A stretch of DNA of 64,000 nt from Ambrosia x helenae (Eukaryota > Streptophyta > Magnoliopsida > Asterales > Asteraceae). This document shows, piece after piece, positions 1 through 11,290 of this stretch; the stretch's first letter is position 1, and each line of letters starts with the position of its first letter. The notes below the pieces were generated by a model. It was given only the letters and a program-made list of their open reading frames with translations, searched no databases and had not been told where the DNA came from. The translations under genes were made by a program, and so were the position numbers. The stretch covers positions 47,314,238-47,378,237 of the forward strand of contig CM061226.1 of NCBI GenBank assembly GCA_030844895.1. The letters are read 5' to 3'.

Positions 1-508
1 GAGAGCGTGCAGCGGCGAGAGGTGAAGGTACGTCTGGAACGACGCATGATGAAGAAGAGCAAGTGACAACAGTCAACGAAGCAGGTCAACATCTGTACAT
101 TTTTAATTTCTATTATCATTATATGTGCATCATTACACCTTTCTGCATACATTATACCCCCCCAGTCTAGTGATGCATGAGTTAACCAGAAAACTCAACA
201 AGGATCACCCGTTTATACACCCGAGCAACTAAAAAAAGGTATTCAATGAGGGTACCTCCCCCCTAACACACGAATAACCCTCACTAACACATGTTCACAA
301 ATCAAAACATAACAAGAACGTATATTGATACATGTTGATATCGTCGGCGAATCTAACAGCATGATAACTTAGATTGTCATACATCAATAAATGAACCAAA
401 ATAATTACCATGTAATTTGATCCTCGTTCACCTCTAAGTCGGATTTATCACCACAAAGATCACTCGACTTTAGGAGCTAAACTAAAGTCATTAGCACTAC
501 TCATCATT
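1..508 (+). mobile_element. Truncated start of a Tekay-type LTR, with 62 bp of unplaced flank
   Basis: From about position 63 the sequence matches the first ~450 bp of the complete LTR at 2060, beginning GTGACAACAG and ending at ACTCATCAT near 508. There the LTR stops abruptly and joins pol coding sequence. Positions 1-62 do not match the PPT region seen before 2060 and are not identified. The LTR-to-pol junction is what a large deletion or ectopic recombination inside a decaying element would leave. Confidence 0.75.
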
Positions 509-512
509 AAGC

Positions 513-2177
513 CGGAAGGAACGAGTCAAAACCCTGCGTGTGCGTGCGCTAGGTTTGACCATCCATACGAATCTCACTACTAGTATCCGCGACGCTCAGC
601 AGGAAACTCTGAAAAGTGAAAATCTAAAGGATGAGTCATTATTTAAGATGGTTAGTCTATTGGAACCAAGGTCTGACGGCACAGTTTATTTTGCCAATTG
701 GATATGGGTGCCACGTTTTGGTGGTTTGCGTGATTTAATCCTTGAAGAAGCCCATAAGTCTAGATACTCAGTACACCCTGGTGCTAACAAGATGTACAAG
801 GACGTGAAGGAACTTTACTGGTGGCCCAACCTGAAAGGTGAAATCGCCACATACGTCAGCCGATGCCTTACCTGTTCGAAGGTTAAGGCTGAGTATCAGA
901 AACCGTCTAGTCTGCTTCAGCAACCAGAAATTCCTGTTTGGAAATGGGAACAAATTTCTATAGACTTCATCACCAAGCTACTAGAGACGTCTAGTAGTCA
1001 TGACACGATATAGGTGATTGTTGACAGGTTGACTAAGTCCGCGCATTTTCTGCCAATCAAGGAAACCTACAAGTTAGAGAAACTCGCCAAGCTATACATC
1101 AAAGAGATTGTAACTAGGCATGGTGTGCCTGTTTCAATCATTTCTGACCGAGACAGTCGATTTACTTCCCGATTCTGGCAAACACTAATGGACGCATTAG
1201 GCTCTCCCTTAGACATGAGCAAAGCCTACCATCCACAAATCGATGGCCAGAGTTAACGCACAATTCAAACATTTGAAGACATGCTTCGGGATTGTGTAAT
1301 CGATTTTGGTGGAAACTGAGATTCTCATTTGCCATTGATTGAGTTCTCCTACAACAACAGTTACCACACCAGCATCAAGGCTGCTCCATTTGAATCCCTG
1401 TATGGACGTAAGTGTAGATCTCCTTTGTGTTGGGCAGAAGTTGGAGACAAGTATTTGACTGGCCCAGAGCTCATTCATGAGACCACCGATAAGATCTTTC
1501 AGATCCATGATCGCTTGAAAGCCGCTCGAGATTGTCAAAAGAGCTACGCTGATCGCCGTCCCAAACCTCTTGAATTCCAGGTTGGCGATAAGGTACTCCT
1601 GAAATTCTCACCCTGGAAGGGTGTACCACCGTTTGGCAAGCGTGGAAAACTTAATCCCCGATACATTGGTCCATTTGAAATACTTTCTAAGGTTGGACCC
1701 GTGGCATACAAGCTCAAGTTACCAGAAGATCTAAGTGGTGTTCATGACACTTTCCACATATCCAACCTAAAGAAGTGTTTTTCCGATGAATCTTTGATCA
1801 TTCCTCCCGGAGAAATTCACATCGATGATCAGCTCCATTTTGTCGAGGAGCCAATCGAGGTGACTGATTGGAAAGTCCATAAATTGAGAAGGAGCCGCAC
1901 TAAACTTGTGAAAGTCAGATGGAATGCAAAACGTGGTCTTGAATTTACATGGGAACGCGAATACCAAATGAGACGCAAGTACCCAGCTCTTTTCCCTAAG
2001 ACTACTGAAACTAGAAGGGAAACTCGATTTCGCGGACGAGAGTCCAAAACAAGGGGGAATGTGACAACAGTTAACGAACCAGGTCAACATCCATACATTT
2101 TTAATTTCTGTTATGATTATATGTGCATCATTACACCTTTCTGCATACATTATAACCCCCAGTCTAGTGATGCATGA
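513..2177 (+). pseudogene. Ty3/gypsy (Tekay-type) integrase and C-terminal chromodomain-like pseudogene
   Basis: One frame encodes the end of pol. In order it has the H2C2 zinc finger (HPGANK, then CLTC near 870), the integrase core with the first Asp in SIDFITK and the second in IISDRDSRF, and the basic C-terminal module ending in FTWEREYQMRRKYPALF. Integrase inserts the element's cDNA, and the C-terminal module of chromoviruses is thought to guide it to chromatin. Three in-frame stops break it: TAG at 1011, TAA at 1254 and TGA at 1317. The 1254 stop falls on the codon that should give the catalytic Glu of the D,D-E triad (QSER in relatives). The frame reads about 118 bp into the following LTR, as in some related elements. 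It is a dead copy. The Tekay call rests on the C-terminal motif and the multi-kb LTR. Confidence 0.9.
2047..2059 (+). other. Polypurine tract before the LTR
   Basis: A purine run, AAAACAAGGGGGA, abuts the LTR start TGTGACAAC. This is the expected plus-strand primer site of an LTR retrotransposon. It marks the following LTR as the 3' LTR of the upstream integrase fragment. Confidence 0.75.
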
Positions 2178-4662
2178 GTTAACCAGAAAACTCAACAAGG
2201 ATCACCCGTTTGTACACCCGAGCAACTAACAAAAGGTATTCAATGAGGGTAACCCACTCCCCTAACACATGAATAACCCTCACTAACACATTTTCACAAA
2301 TCAAAACATAACAGGAACAGATATTGATACCTGTTGATATCGTCAATGAATCCAACAGCATGATAACTTAGATTGTCATACATTAACAAATGAACCAAAA
2401 TAATTACCATGTAATTTGATCCTCGTTCACCTCTAAGTCAGATTTATCACCACAAAGATCACTCGACTTTAGGAGCTAAACTAAAGTCATTAGCACTACT
2501 CATCATATAGTCTTATTAACAAGATTACTACTCATTTATACTTACTAGAAACCAAATGAACTCCCATGTGTGAACATACATATACACGTGTATATATATA
2601 TATATATATATCCACACACATAAGACCATATATACATACTCACATACCTTTGATTTGTCATGTGTCCATCAAACCCCATGGATGAATGTCACACACTTAC
2701 ACTAAACAAGTACCTTACACACTCTTAACTTACATCATAATAGGCCCTACTTAGAACTAACCATAGCCTTGATATCTTCCCAAAACATGAAGGATCCTCT
2801 TTTCTTCTTTGACATCGGCCGAACCCCAAAGCCACAAGAGCACAAGTCTCTTTCACCTCATTGTCAACTTCTTATACTAGTTTGGTATGTACTAGCCACC
2901 AATCCATCCTCACACCAAAAATCCCTTCACACTTCTACAAACTCTCGGCCTATACCACCATAAACCGAAGAGCACTCATCAAGATTAGCAAGGCACGAGC
3001 ATCAAGCCAAGGGAGGTCTCAAGACTTCAAGCATTCACCCTCTTAAGTCACACTTAGGTAAGCCATGATCTACCCTATCTATTTAACCTCATTGTGAAGC
3101 GAAGCAATCCTTTCTTTCATGATTAATCAGCACACGATTACACCTAGACTAACACCATTGATCGGATGTCACACGACATCATGATCAAGTCTATGGTCAC
3201 TACTAAGGCTAGTGCACTATACACTCACTAAATCAGCTATTTAAACAACCACATTACGAACATATTTGGTTAATGATAAACGGTTTTAACAAGAGTTAAC
3301 CTCGGATCACCATTTCACCTAGAAACACTTGGTATAAATCGGTTTTGGTAACAAGCACTTGTGTAAGTTATGTTTTCATGATTAAGCGTATCATAATCTA
3401 ATCTAAATCACAATCATACACCAACACCCTTGGTGACAAGTTGTAAACACCTTGACATACCAAAAACCAACCGATTTTATGCCTCAAAATTATCAATCTT
3501 GGAGGCCACAATATGTATTATAATCGTCTATCGTTAGCTAACACATGTTAGTCCAACTAAAAATACATGTTAACGTTAGCTTGGACTTATCAAAGGCTAA
3601 ACACATGTTAAACACTCGTTTTATAACTAAAACAACTATACGTAGTAGATTACGAGACAAAATGTGGCAGATGACTCTACATGGAGGCCCATATAGTCCA
3701 CTTCATAATAAGGCTTCCGTACATAAAACATGATTCACATCTAGGAACGCGGTTCACAATAATAGGAGTCCCACGTATATACTAAAAGAGAACATATAAC
3801 TTACCATGTCCTCGAAAATCATAGGGAAATTATTCTCTGGATCATAGTGGCTACATATTTCAAATCCACCAGACCCCGTACATATGTTAAGTGAGTTTTC
3901 ACGGCCCCTTTTTACTGTTTTCATATTTTTTGGGGAAAACATGCATCTATACAAGTTACTTTCATTTAGAGAGAATTCTAGCATGACTGCAATTGTAAAC
4001 ATGAGACAATTGGTTCATGAGATCTCAATAGTCCTTGTACATACATTACACTATAACCAATAGCTAAGCAGTAAGCCATGGAACACTTTAATAGATCTAT
4101 TGGGTTGACACCCCCACTCTTGGTTAGTCGCTCTAACCAGTTACATACAAAAGAGTGTTAGTATTCTACCATACATACATTGTCTTTAGTATACAATGCA
4201 CGAGGCACAACAGTCAAGAGGTTTGGTTACGAGACTCATGGTTAGCACAGTAATCATTCGCTTAGCTAGCTTATGATTGGTCATACACGAATTACACGAA
4301 TGTTTTACATGTTACACTCAAATCCGTGAACTCACCAACATTATTGTTGACAAAACTCGTAATGCAAGTTTTTGAGGTAACTAATGGAGGGCCGCAGAGG
4401 TTTGAGGGAAGGGATTGAGCATGCACCACGTGGTACCACTTTAATGGGTTTTGTCATTTTCAAGATGTTATGTTTTCAATTTCCATGACTACTAGACAAT
4501 ATTTCATTTTCCAGTTGTTACTATGTTATCTTAAATCAACTAAGACAATATCCATCTTTTACGGTGGTGCTATTTTAATAATATTGTGCATTGCTTGAAC
4601 CTTGTGCTTGAAAACCTTTCGATCGTCGCATCCCCGTGTTTCCGCCTTGGCGGGGTGTGACA
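2060..4662 (+). mobile_element. Complete 2.6-kb LTR of a Tekay-type element, shared by two internal regions
   Basis: It starts TGTGACAAC and ends GGGTGTGACA, so it has TG...CA termini. A PPT lies directly before it and an iMet-type PBS directly after it, so the same LTR is the 3' LTR of the upstream fragment and the 5' LTR of the downstream internal region. A TA microsatellite lies near 2589-2612. The small ORFs inside are not convincing. The length suits Tekay/Del chromoviruses, which commonly have multi-kb LTRs. Confidence 0.85.
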
Positions 4663-4665
4663 TAT

Positions 4666-4677
4666 TGGTATCAGAGC
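4666..4677 (+). other. Primer-binding site, tRNA-iMet type
   Basis: TGGTATCAGAGC begins three bases after the LTR end. It is the standard complement of the 3' end of plant initiator tRNA-Met and would prime minus-strand synthesis. It shows that the internal region runs to the right. Confidence 0.85.
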
Positions 4678-4874
4678 ACGAGGTTATAGCGAACTAAGAC
4701 TCTTTTGAGTCACCTATAACTTAAAACATTTTTCGAAACGTTTTCACAAAGTGCCATGCTGTCTCGCCTTGCACCTCTCAAATCTCAAGCCGCTCCACAA
4801 AGACATACGGGTACAATAGTTTATTTATTTGCATATGTGATTATTTACATATATGTGCATATTGTGACAGGAAT

Positions 4875-5241
4875 CATGGTCATCACTATAGACCTTGTTT
4901 CTCCATCCGATTTAGAGACAGACTACTTGGTAGACGACCCCTAGGAGGACGATTTGCCACTTACTCAGCTAGCTCCTTCCCCCGAGTCCTCACACCACGG
5001 ATGTGGATGGATCTCCGATTCCGAGATGGACATCGACCCTTCACCGGTCATGAAGCGTACTTCTGATGATGACACCGACGACGACGCCCCCACCTTCTCT
5101 AGCCGCCCCTGACACTCACCCCTCTGTTGACCCTTCTGCTTCACACACTCTAGCTAGCCTGAACCCCTTCTTCCGTCTGAACGCATCGGGACGTACACTC
5201 ACCAAGTGTACGCCTAAAAAGAGGGCACGACCAGCTCTTGT
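4875..5241 (+). pseudogene. Extra ORF upstream of gag (ORF1), 5' part, split by NA-1
   Basis: The frame opens at ATG 4875 (MVITIDLVSP) and has an early stop at 4942. Acidic and Pro-rich sequence follows, including GWISDSEMDI, and then a frame change near 5066. A possible leader intron (GT near 4810 to AG near 4870) precedes the ATG. After removal of NA-1 (5242-9350) and one TSD copy, the frame that enters the insertion continues directly at 9356. The GWISD motif recurs in the pre-gag ORF of the younger Tekay-type element (28230-29672). I know of no function. It resembles the additional ORFs reported in some plant Ty3/gypsy elements. Confidence 0.55.
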
Positions 5242-6559
5242 TGTAACACCCCAACCGATGGCGGAAACATCGGGATGTCACGTATTGATGATTGTTCAGT
5301 AGCTCATGGTAAATAATAAATTTCATTATATGATTTAAATAAATTACATACAATTGTTCTACAAGAATTCGTACATCAAATTGAATAAAACTATGCACAC
5401 ATCTTCAAGCATTAATTCAAATCTTCAAGCAAGTAGAACCTGAAACATGTTAAGTTGAAAATATTTTGGGTCAACAAAAGTTGGTGAGAATTACATAGGG
5501 TTTTGATAATCGAATAAAATTGTTGTGCAATTCATGTGTCATGGCAATCTAGTCCATATGCGAAAACATACTAGAAGTAAATCGAGTGCATAATCAACCT
5601 TGTGACTGTTGTATTGTGGTACATCCCATACGCTCATGGTTCACTCGTTTATATTGCAGTAACAAACACCCACGTAACCTTTGTAGGATGCACGTATCCG
5701 GGTGGGATTGTCAGTCCAATAGATCTATCAATGTATACCGTCGGCTGATCAATGTTAATGATTATGCTAGAATTGTGCTTACCCTAGTCATGTTCAAGAC
5801 ATAATGCAACATAGAAAAACACATAGACACTTTGATGATTGAATTGCATATAGAATGTTGTAACATGTTTCACCCCAAAAACGGTGATAAATAGAAAAGG
5901 GGCTATGTAAAACTCACCTTAGCAAAATGTTATGTCTCGTGAAAAAAATAGAATAATGTGTTGTGAATGTATGCGAGGCGAATCCCAAAGACTCAACAAC
6001 GTAGCTAGTCCAAATTGAAGAAAACGAAAAAGAAAGAATATCAAGCTTCCAATTCGCCAATTACAAGAGCTTATAATCAAAGCTTCAATTGTAGAAGTAA
6101 TAGACTATAGAAGAAAGGTATGAGGGAAAGTTTAATCGGATTGAAACAATCGATTTAGAGGTGCAAAGTATAATGGGTCATAGGTGGGTTTTTATACTAG
6201 TTTTGGAGTCAATTAGCCATTAAAATTGGTCAACACCATAAAGTAAGGTTTTATGATGAATTGACTATTTGACTAAGACTTTGACTGTTTGACTAAAACT
6301 TTGACTAGGACTTTGACTATTTGACTCAAGGCTTTATTTAAAAAAAAAATCTTGTATGTGAAAAAAAAAGAATTTAGAATCATATTATTATTATTATTAT
6401 TATTTATATACATTTATGTATGTAAATAAGTTGTGAGTTAGGATAAATAAAGACTTAGGCACATTTGTATAATATTAATGATAGTGTAATAAAAATATAT
6501 ATATATATATAAGGGCTTTTTATGTATTAAAATTTTGGGGAAAATTTTGCGATGTTACA
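5242..6559 (-). repeat. NA-1 LTR, left copy
   Basis: A 1318-bp LTR with TG...CA ends, nearly identical to 8038-9350. It contains seven direct TTGACT motifs between 6261 and 6326, a TTA microsatellite near 6388 and a TA run near 6497. A 72-codon ORF at 5586 also appears in the other LTR with one substitution; I see no reason to call it a gene. Confidence 0.92.
6261..6326 (+). promoter_or_regulatory. Cluster of seven W-box (TTGACT) motifs in the NA-1 LTR
   Basis: TTGACT occurs seven times in 66 bp and is kept in the other LTR (9056-9121). The NA-2 LTRs retain five copies. TTGAC[C/T] is the binding core of WRKY transcription factors. Since the element points left, the cluster lies in the promoter-side part of the LTR. 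A regulatory role is inference. Confidence 0.5.
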
Positions 6560-7000
6560 GTCTCCCCTACTTTTGGAAACTTCGTCCCGAAGTTTATTGA
6601 AAACACAGGGTTGAAGATGATTGGGTAGAAATTAGGACAAGGGTGGTTTGGGAAGTTTCGAGTTAAGGCATGACATAAATTTATAGGTAACAGAATAAAC
6701 TGTTTCGAATAATTTGGGTAAGAGTTTTGATATGTGTGAGTTTTAGGGGTTGGATTAGGTTCATCTGAAATAGCAAGGAGAATAAGAATCTTAAGTTTTA
6801 GGACTCCTAAAAGAAATGCATGAGTTGATTAACTATAGAAAGACTAAATGAACTACCAGGTAACTAGGGTTTATAATTGGTTATTTGCTGAAAACCTTGA
6901 TAGAATTTCACACTACCTTAACGTACCTGTAAATTCATGATTACGTTCCGGACCGCAATCACCAATTTACCTTACATTAAAGTTTTGCGCCCTTCTATAT

Positions 7001-7180
7001 CTCCACCGATTGTTGAGCAGGTCCGATAGCCTCCACCAGTCGTGGAGTAGGTTGTAGGGCCTCTCCCGACTGTTGAAAAGGCATAATGACCTCTACCAAT
7101 CGTTGAGTAGGTTCGATAGCCTCCACCAGTCATGAAGCAGGTTGTAGGGCGTCTCCCGACTGTTGAAAAGGAATGATGAC
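7001..7180 (-). repeat. 30-bp tandem repeat inside NA-1
   Basis: Six consecutive 30-bp units start CTCCACC or CTCTACC and share a GTTGAG.AGG core. Every third unit is most alike, which suggests a 90-bp higher-order unit. Because 30 is a multiple of 3, the minus strand stays open (6972-7241, 89 codons) and gives a 10-residue repeat around STxGRG. The equivalent array in NA-2 is at 56690-56900. I do not assign a protein. Confidence 0.8.
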
Positions 7181-7639
7181 CTCTATTAAGTGCAGCATTC
7201 ATTATACACATAGGTTGCAAATTGATAACATGTTTATGCAAGCAAGTATAACAAGCACAATATATGAGTTGTAGTTGTATAGATTTATATAATTAGTTCA
7301 CATTCAAACAATCATGCACCATGTAACAACTCTCAGAAAAAAAAATTTCAATACTAGAATTTATTATTTGAATCAAATAGCGTCAATACATAGAATAAAA
7401 GCAACCAATAGTCAAAAGGTGAGACTTGCTGTTAGGTAGCTGGAGGGTCTTGATCCCTGTTTAGTTTAGGGCATCGGTTACGGAAGTGATTTGGGTAATG
7501 AATGTTCAATAAGATATGGGTTGAATGAAGGACAAATGAGGTAATATAAGGAAGGTAATCATTTATCCATTAATTAAAATGAATAAACGAAAACGTTGAC
7601 TTGTCAAAGATTCTAGATTCTAATAACATAGTGAAGACA

Positions 7640-7850
7640 TGCTTTAGCCTATAAGTGAACACTCATCCCGAGAATTCCCAGGTAGGCATCCGGGTCCCTC
7701 GTCTGATTGGGATATATGCGCAATGCCAGCCTAGACAGAAGACTCAGAATACAGGCGTTCACCCTTCCAGATTGCACGTGTTCGTTATTAAAATCTAGAA
7801 CTTCGACGAGATCTCATGGTGGTTCAGGTTAAACCTGAGGATTTTGTCTT
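7640..7850. other. Conserved non-coding block next to the NA PBS
   Basis: The block from about 7640 to 7850 (GAATTCCCAGGTAGGCATCC onward) is almost identical to 58060-58265 in NA-2, while much of the intervening internal sequence differs. It lies on the 5' side of the element in the minus orientation. A packaging or leader signal would be a reasonable guess, but nothing in the sequence proves it. Confidence 0.5.
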
Positions 7851-8037
7851 ATTAATCTGAGAGTAGATCCAGTGATGGAGAGCAACCTTCTTGTAAGGAT
7901 GAAAGTAGGGATAAGAAGTAGGAGGGAGAGAGAGAATAGCAAGTAAAAGAAGCAAGTACTGGTTAAATCCTATGGTTATAGACTAGATTATTTTTATAAT
8001 AACCTAATTCCCTATAACCATGGCTCTTATACCAATC

Positions 8038-9350
8038 TGTAACACCCCAACCGATGGCGGAAACATCGGAATGTCACGTATTGATGATTGTTCAGTAGCT
8101 CATGGTAAATAATAAATTTCATTATATGATTTAAATAAATTACATACAATTGTTCTACAAGAATTCGTACATCAAATTGAATAAAACTATGCACACATCT
8201 TCAAGCATTAATTCAAATCTTCAAGCAAGTAGAACCTGAAACATGTTAAGTTGAAAATATTTTGGGTCAACAAAAGTTGGTGAGAATTACATAGGTTTTG
8301 ATAATCGAATAAAATTGTTGTGCAATTCATGTGTCATGGCAATCTAGTCCATATGCGAAAACATACTAGAAGTAAATCGAGTGCATAATCAACCTTGTGA
8401 CTGTTGTATTGTGGTACATCCCATACGCTCATGGTTCACTCGTTTATATTGCAGTAACAAACACCCACGTAACCTTTGTAGGAGGCACGTATCCGGGTGG
8501 GATTGTCAGTCCAATAGATCTATCAATGTATACCGTCGGCTGATCAATGTTAATGATTATGCTAGAATTGTGCTTACCCTAGTCATGTTCAAGACATAAT
8601 GCAACATAGAAAAACACATAGACACTTTGATGATTGAATTGCATATAGAATGTTGTAACATGTTACACCCCAAAAACGGTGATAAATAGAATAGGGGCTA
8701 TGTAAAACTCACCTTAGCAAAATGTTATGTCTCGTGAAAAAAATAGAATAATGTGTTGTGAATGTATGCGAGGCGAATCCCAAAGACTCAACAATGTAGC
8801 TAGTCCAAATTGAAGAAAACGAAAAAGAAAGAATATCAAGCTTCCAATTCGCCAATTACAAGAGCTTATAATCAAAGCTTCAATTGTAGAAGTAATAGAC
8901 TATAGAAGAAAGGTATGAGGGAAAGTTTAATCGGATTGAAACAATCGATTTAGAGGTGCAAAGTATAATGGGTCATAGGTGGGTTTTTATACTAGTTTTG
9001 GAGTCAATTAGCCATTAAAATTGGTCAACACCATAAAGTAAGGTTTTATGATGAATTGACTATTTGACTAAGACTTTGACTGTTTGACTAAGACTTTGAC
9101 TAGGACTTTGACTATTTGACTCAAGGCTTTATTTAAAAAAAAAAATCTTGTATGTGAAAAAAAAAGAATTTAGAATCATTTTATTATTATTATTATTTAT
9201 ATACATTTATGTATGTAAATAAGTTGTGAGTTAGGATAAATAAAGACTTAGGCACATTTGTATAATATTAATGATAGTGTAATAAAAATATATATATATA
9301 TAAGGGCTTTTTATGTATTAAAATTTTGGGGAAAATTTTGCGATGTTACA
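8038..9350 (-). repeat. NA-1 LTR, right copy
   Basis: A 1313-bp LTR matching 5242-6559 with few substitutions and small A- or T-run differences. The PBS-like sequence lies just left of it at 8022-8035, making it the 5' LTR of a minus-strand element. Confidence 0.92.
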
Positions 9351-9848
9351 CTTGTGATTGCTATACTTGCTAGAGCCCCAATCTTTCCCCTTCCCACTGA
9401 CCCTGTCCCGACCTCTAAGCCTACCCAGTCCATCGACCCCATACCAGAGCCCTTAGCAGTAGAGGTATGCGAGCCATCGAAGAGGCTCAAGAGACGCTCG
9501 CAGGCCCGCAAGCGGTCTTTCCTACCTAGCTTTACTAGCGACCTTGCACATAGGGATGAGGAGGATGATCCCGAGACTATGAGCTTAGGAAGCTCGTCTG
9601 GGAGACCCCTCCGCTCGGAGCGCAGTGTCATCATATCCCATGATGTGCAACTTGTGGCGCTAGGAGACCGCATTCGGGAGCTCGAGGGTCAGTTGGCTGA
9701 AGCCGAGCAGGGGAGATTAGCTACTGTGATGGAGCGAGCCGAGATGGGGAGGCGTGTTGAGATGTTAGAGCGTAGCATGGCGGAGACTGACCAACGCATG
9801 AGGGAGGAGATTATCTCTCTCGCTGCTGCTTTCCCACCCCCTTCTTAG
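9351..9848 (+). pseudogene. ORF1 upstream of gag, 3' part (coiled coil)
   Basis: This continues the frame interrupted by NA-1 and runs to TAG at 9846-9848. It has a Pro-rich stretch, a basic patch (KRLKRRSQARKR), and a C-terminal heptad-rich segment beginning near DRIRELEGQLAEAEQ that should form a coiled coil. The younger Tekay-type element also ends its pre-gag ORF with a helical, Gln-rich segment. No enzyme motif is visible. It could assist Gag assembly or act as a separate accessory protein; both are guesses. Confidence 0.6.
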
Positions 9849-10109
9849 CCAATGTTTGTATGTTGTTTTTGCAAGTATTGACTTGTGATGTTTTATGATT
9901 CTTGGATGTGATGTTTTTAAAAACTAATTGCGGTTCCACCGCCCGTTTTGTACTAAAACCTAACTACTTTTGGGATTCATGTATGGATGTTATGTTATGT
10001 TATGTTAATGTATGATTCTGATTTAACTTATATGCATGATTATGTTGGTTATTATACGATTACATTTGTATATGCATCACTTATGTTTGTTGTGTTCTTT
10101 CTCTTAGTT
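9849..10109 (+). other. AT-rich spacer between ORF1 and gag
   Basis: No ORF is present. The spacer ends in a pyrimidine-rich stretch followed by CTTAG near 10107, which looks like a 3' splice site. It may be an intron joining ORF1 to gag, or simply an intergenic spacer. The younger Tekay-type element has an equivalent AT-rich spacer at 27803-28229. Confidence 0.4.
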
Positions 10110-11290
10110 ATGCAAACCTGACAGTCAGCACGGACAACCGAAGGCGGACCACTACCGTCCACTCCCGCCGAGTTAGCTAGAGTAATTGCTGAGGCAATTT
10201 CTCAATACGATACAGCTCGGGCTGACTCCAGTGGAGGTTCAGGAGGTATCGGTCGCCGCCGAGGAAGTGAAACAGATCACGAGGCTGAAAACTCTATTCA
10301 TAGCTATTCGTACAAAACCTTCATGGCATGAAAGCCATGGAATTTCCGTGGAACTAAAGGTGCTGTAGGAATTGTCCGATGGATATGGAAGACCGAATCA
10401 GTCCTCGACATCAGTGGTTGCTCCGAGGATCAAAAGGTGAAGTACTCCACTTGTACCTTTCAGGATGAAGCCCTTACCTGGTGGAACCTGCAAGTGCAAA
10501 CCCTGGGCAGAGAAGCGGCATACAACCTTGCTTGTGCCGATCTCAAAACACTGCTCAATGAAAAGTAATGCCCTCGAAGTGAACTACAAAAGTTGGAAGC
10601 TGAGTTCTGGAATCTCACCATGGTGGATGCCAACGTGACTGCATATACCACTCGTTTTCACGAACTCTCCCGACTGGTCCCACACATGGTCACACCCGAG
10701 TATAAGAGAGTCGAGCGGTATATCTGGGGTCTGTCACCAAAGATCCGCAATATGGTCACTACATCGGCACCGTCCACTATCCATGCTGCGGTAACCCTAG
10801 CTCAAAGTTTGACCGATGACACTATTCGCATGGGTTTGTTGAACCAAAAGGTTACAGTGATCAGGGAGAATTCCGGGAACAAGCGCAAACGTTCCGACAA
10901 CCAGAAAGGCAAACACTCCACTCACCGACCACAAGATTCCGTGAAAGTCTTTGCTGCCACAACTGCTGAGGAGCCCAAACGCAAATACAACGGGCCCCAT
11001 CCTCACTGCAGCAAATGCAACACCCATCACGTAAGTACCTATGAAAGCATCTTGTGCAACAACTGGACATTTCCGGAAGGACTGTCCTAAGCCACATACA
11101 CTCCTCCTGCCAAAAACTAGTGTTTCGAATATGGTGCGACTGGACATTTCCGGAAGGACTGTCCTAAGGCCAATGATCAAGCCCATGGTAGAGCGTTCGT
11201 GCTGGGAGCTAACGAAGCACGTGATGATCCTAACGTAGTTACGGGTACGTTTCTCCTTAACAATCATTTTGCATCGGTACTATTTGACTA
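10110..11290 (+). pseudogene. Ty3/gypsy gag pseudogene
   Basis: Recognisable Gag runs from LARVIAEAISQYDTARA through the capsid motif LTWWNLQVQTLGREAAYNL and FWNLTMVDANVTAYTTRFHE to VERYIWGLSPKIR, then a basic tail and a CCHC zinc-knuckle region. Gag forms the retrotransposon particle and binds its RNA. Stops interrupt it at about 10329 and 10566, and frameshifts occur near the knuckle. The segment encoding GHFRKDC is duplicated at about 11058-11088 and 11139-11168, which destroys the frame. The younger element's Gag (25954-27429) aligns along its length. Confidence 0.85.

Larger units (their letters stand above)
5242..9350 (-). mobile_element. NA-1: complete non-autonomous LTR retrotransposon
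   Basis: Two near-identical LTRs (5242-6559 and 8038-9350, ~1.3 kb) start TGTAACACCCC and end GCGATGTTACA. A perfect 5-bp TSD, CTTGT, flanks the element (5237-5241 and 9351-9355). On the minus strand a PBS-like sequence (complement of 8022-8035, with one change from the iMet site) and a PPT (complement of 6560-6575, AGTAGGGGAGAC) fix the orientation. The ~1.5-kb internal region has no gag or pol, so the element must use proteins made elsewhere. It fits the LARD-like class of large non-autonomous derivatives. It is inserted in ORF1 of the older Tekay-type element. A second family member is NA-2 at 54928-59695. Confidence 0.93.

Noticed and set aside
5586..5804. 72-codon ORF repeated at 8381-8599
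   Set aside because: Both lie in the two LTRs of NA-1, so conservation is explained by LTR identity; composition is not protein-like.
7001..7180. CRISPR-like array of 30-bp repeats
   Set aside because: The units are contiguous with no unique spacers, the context is an LTR element, and the organism is a plant.
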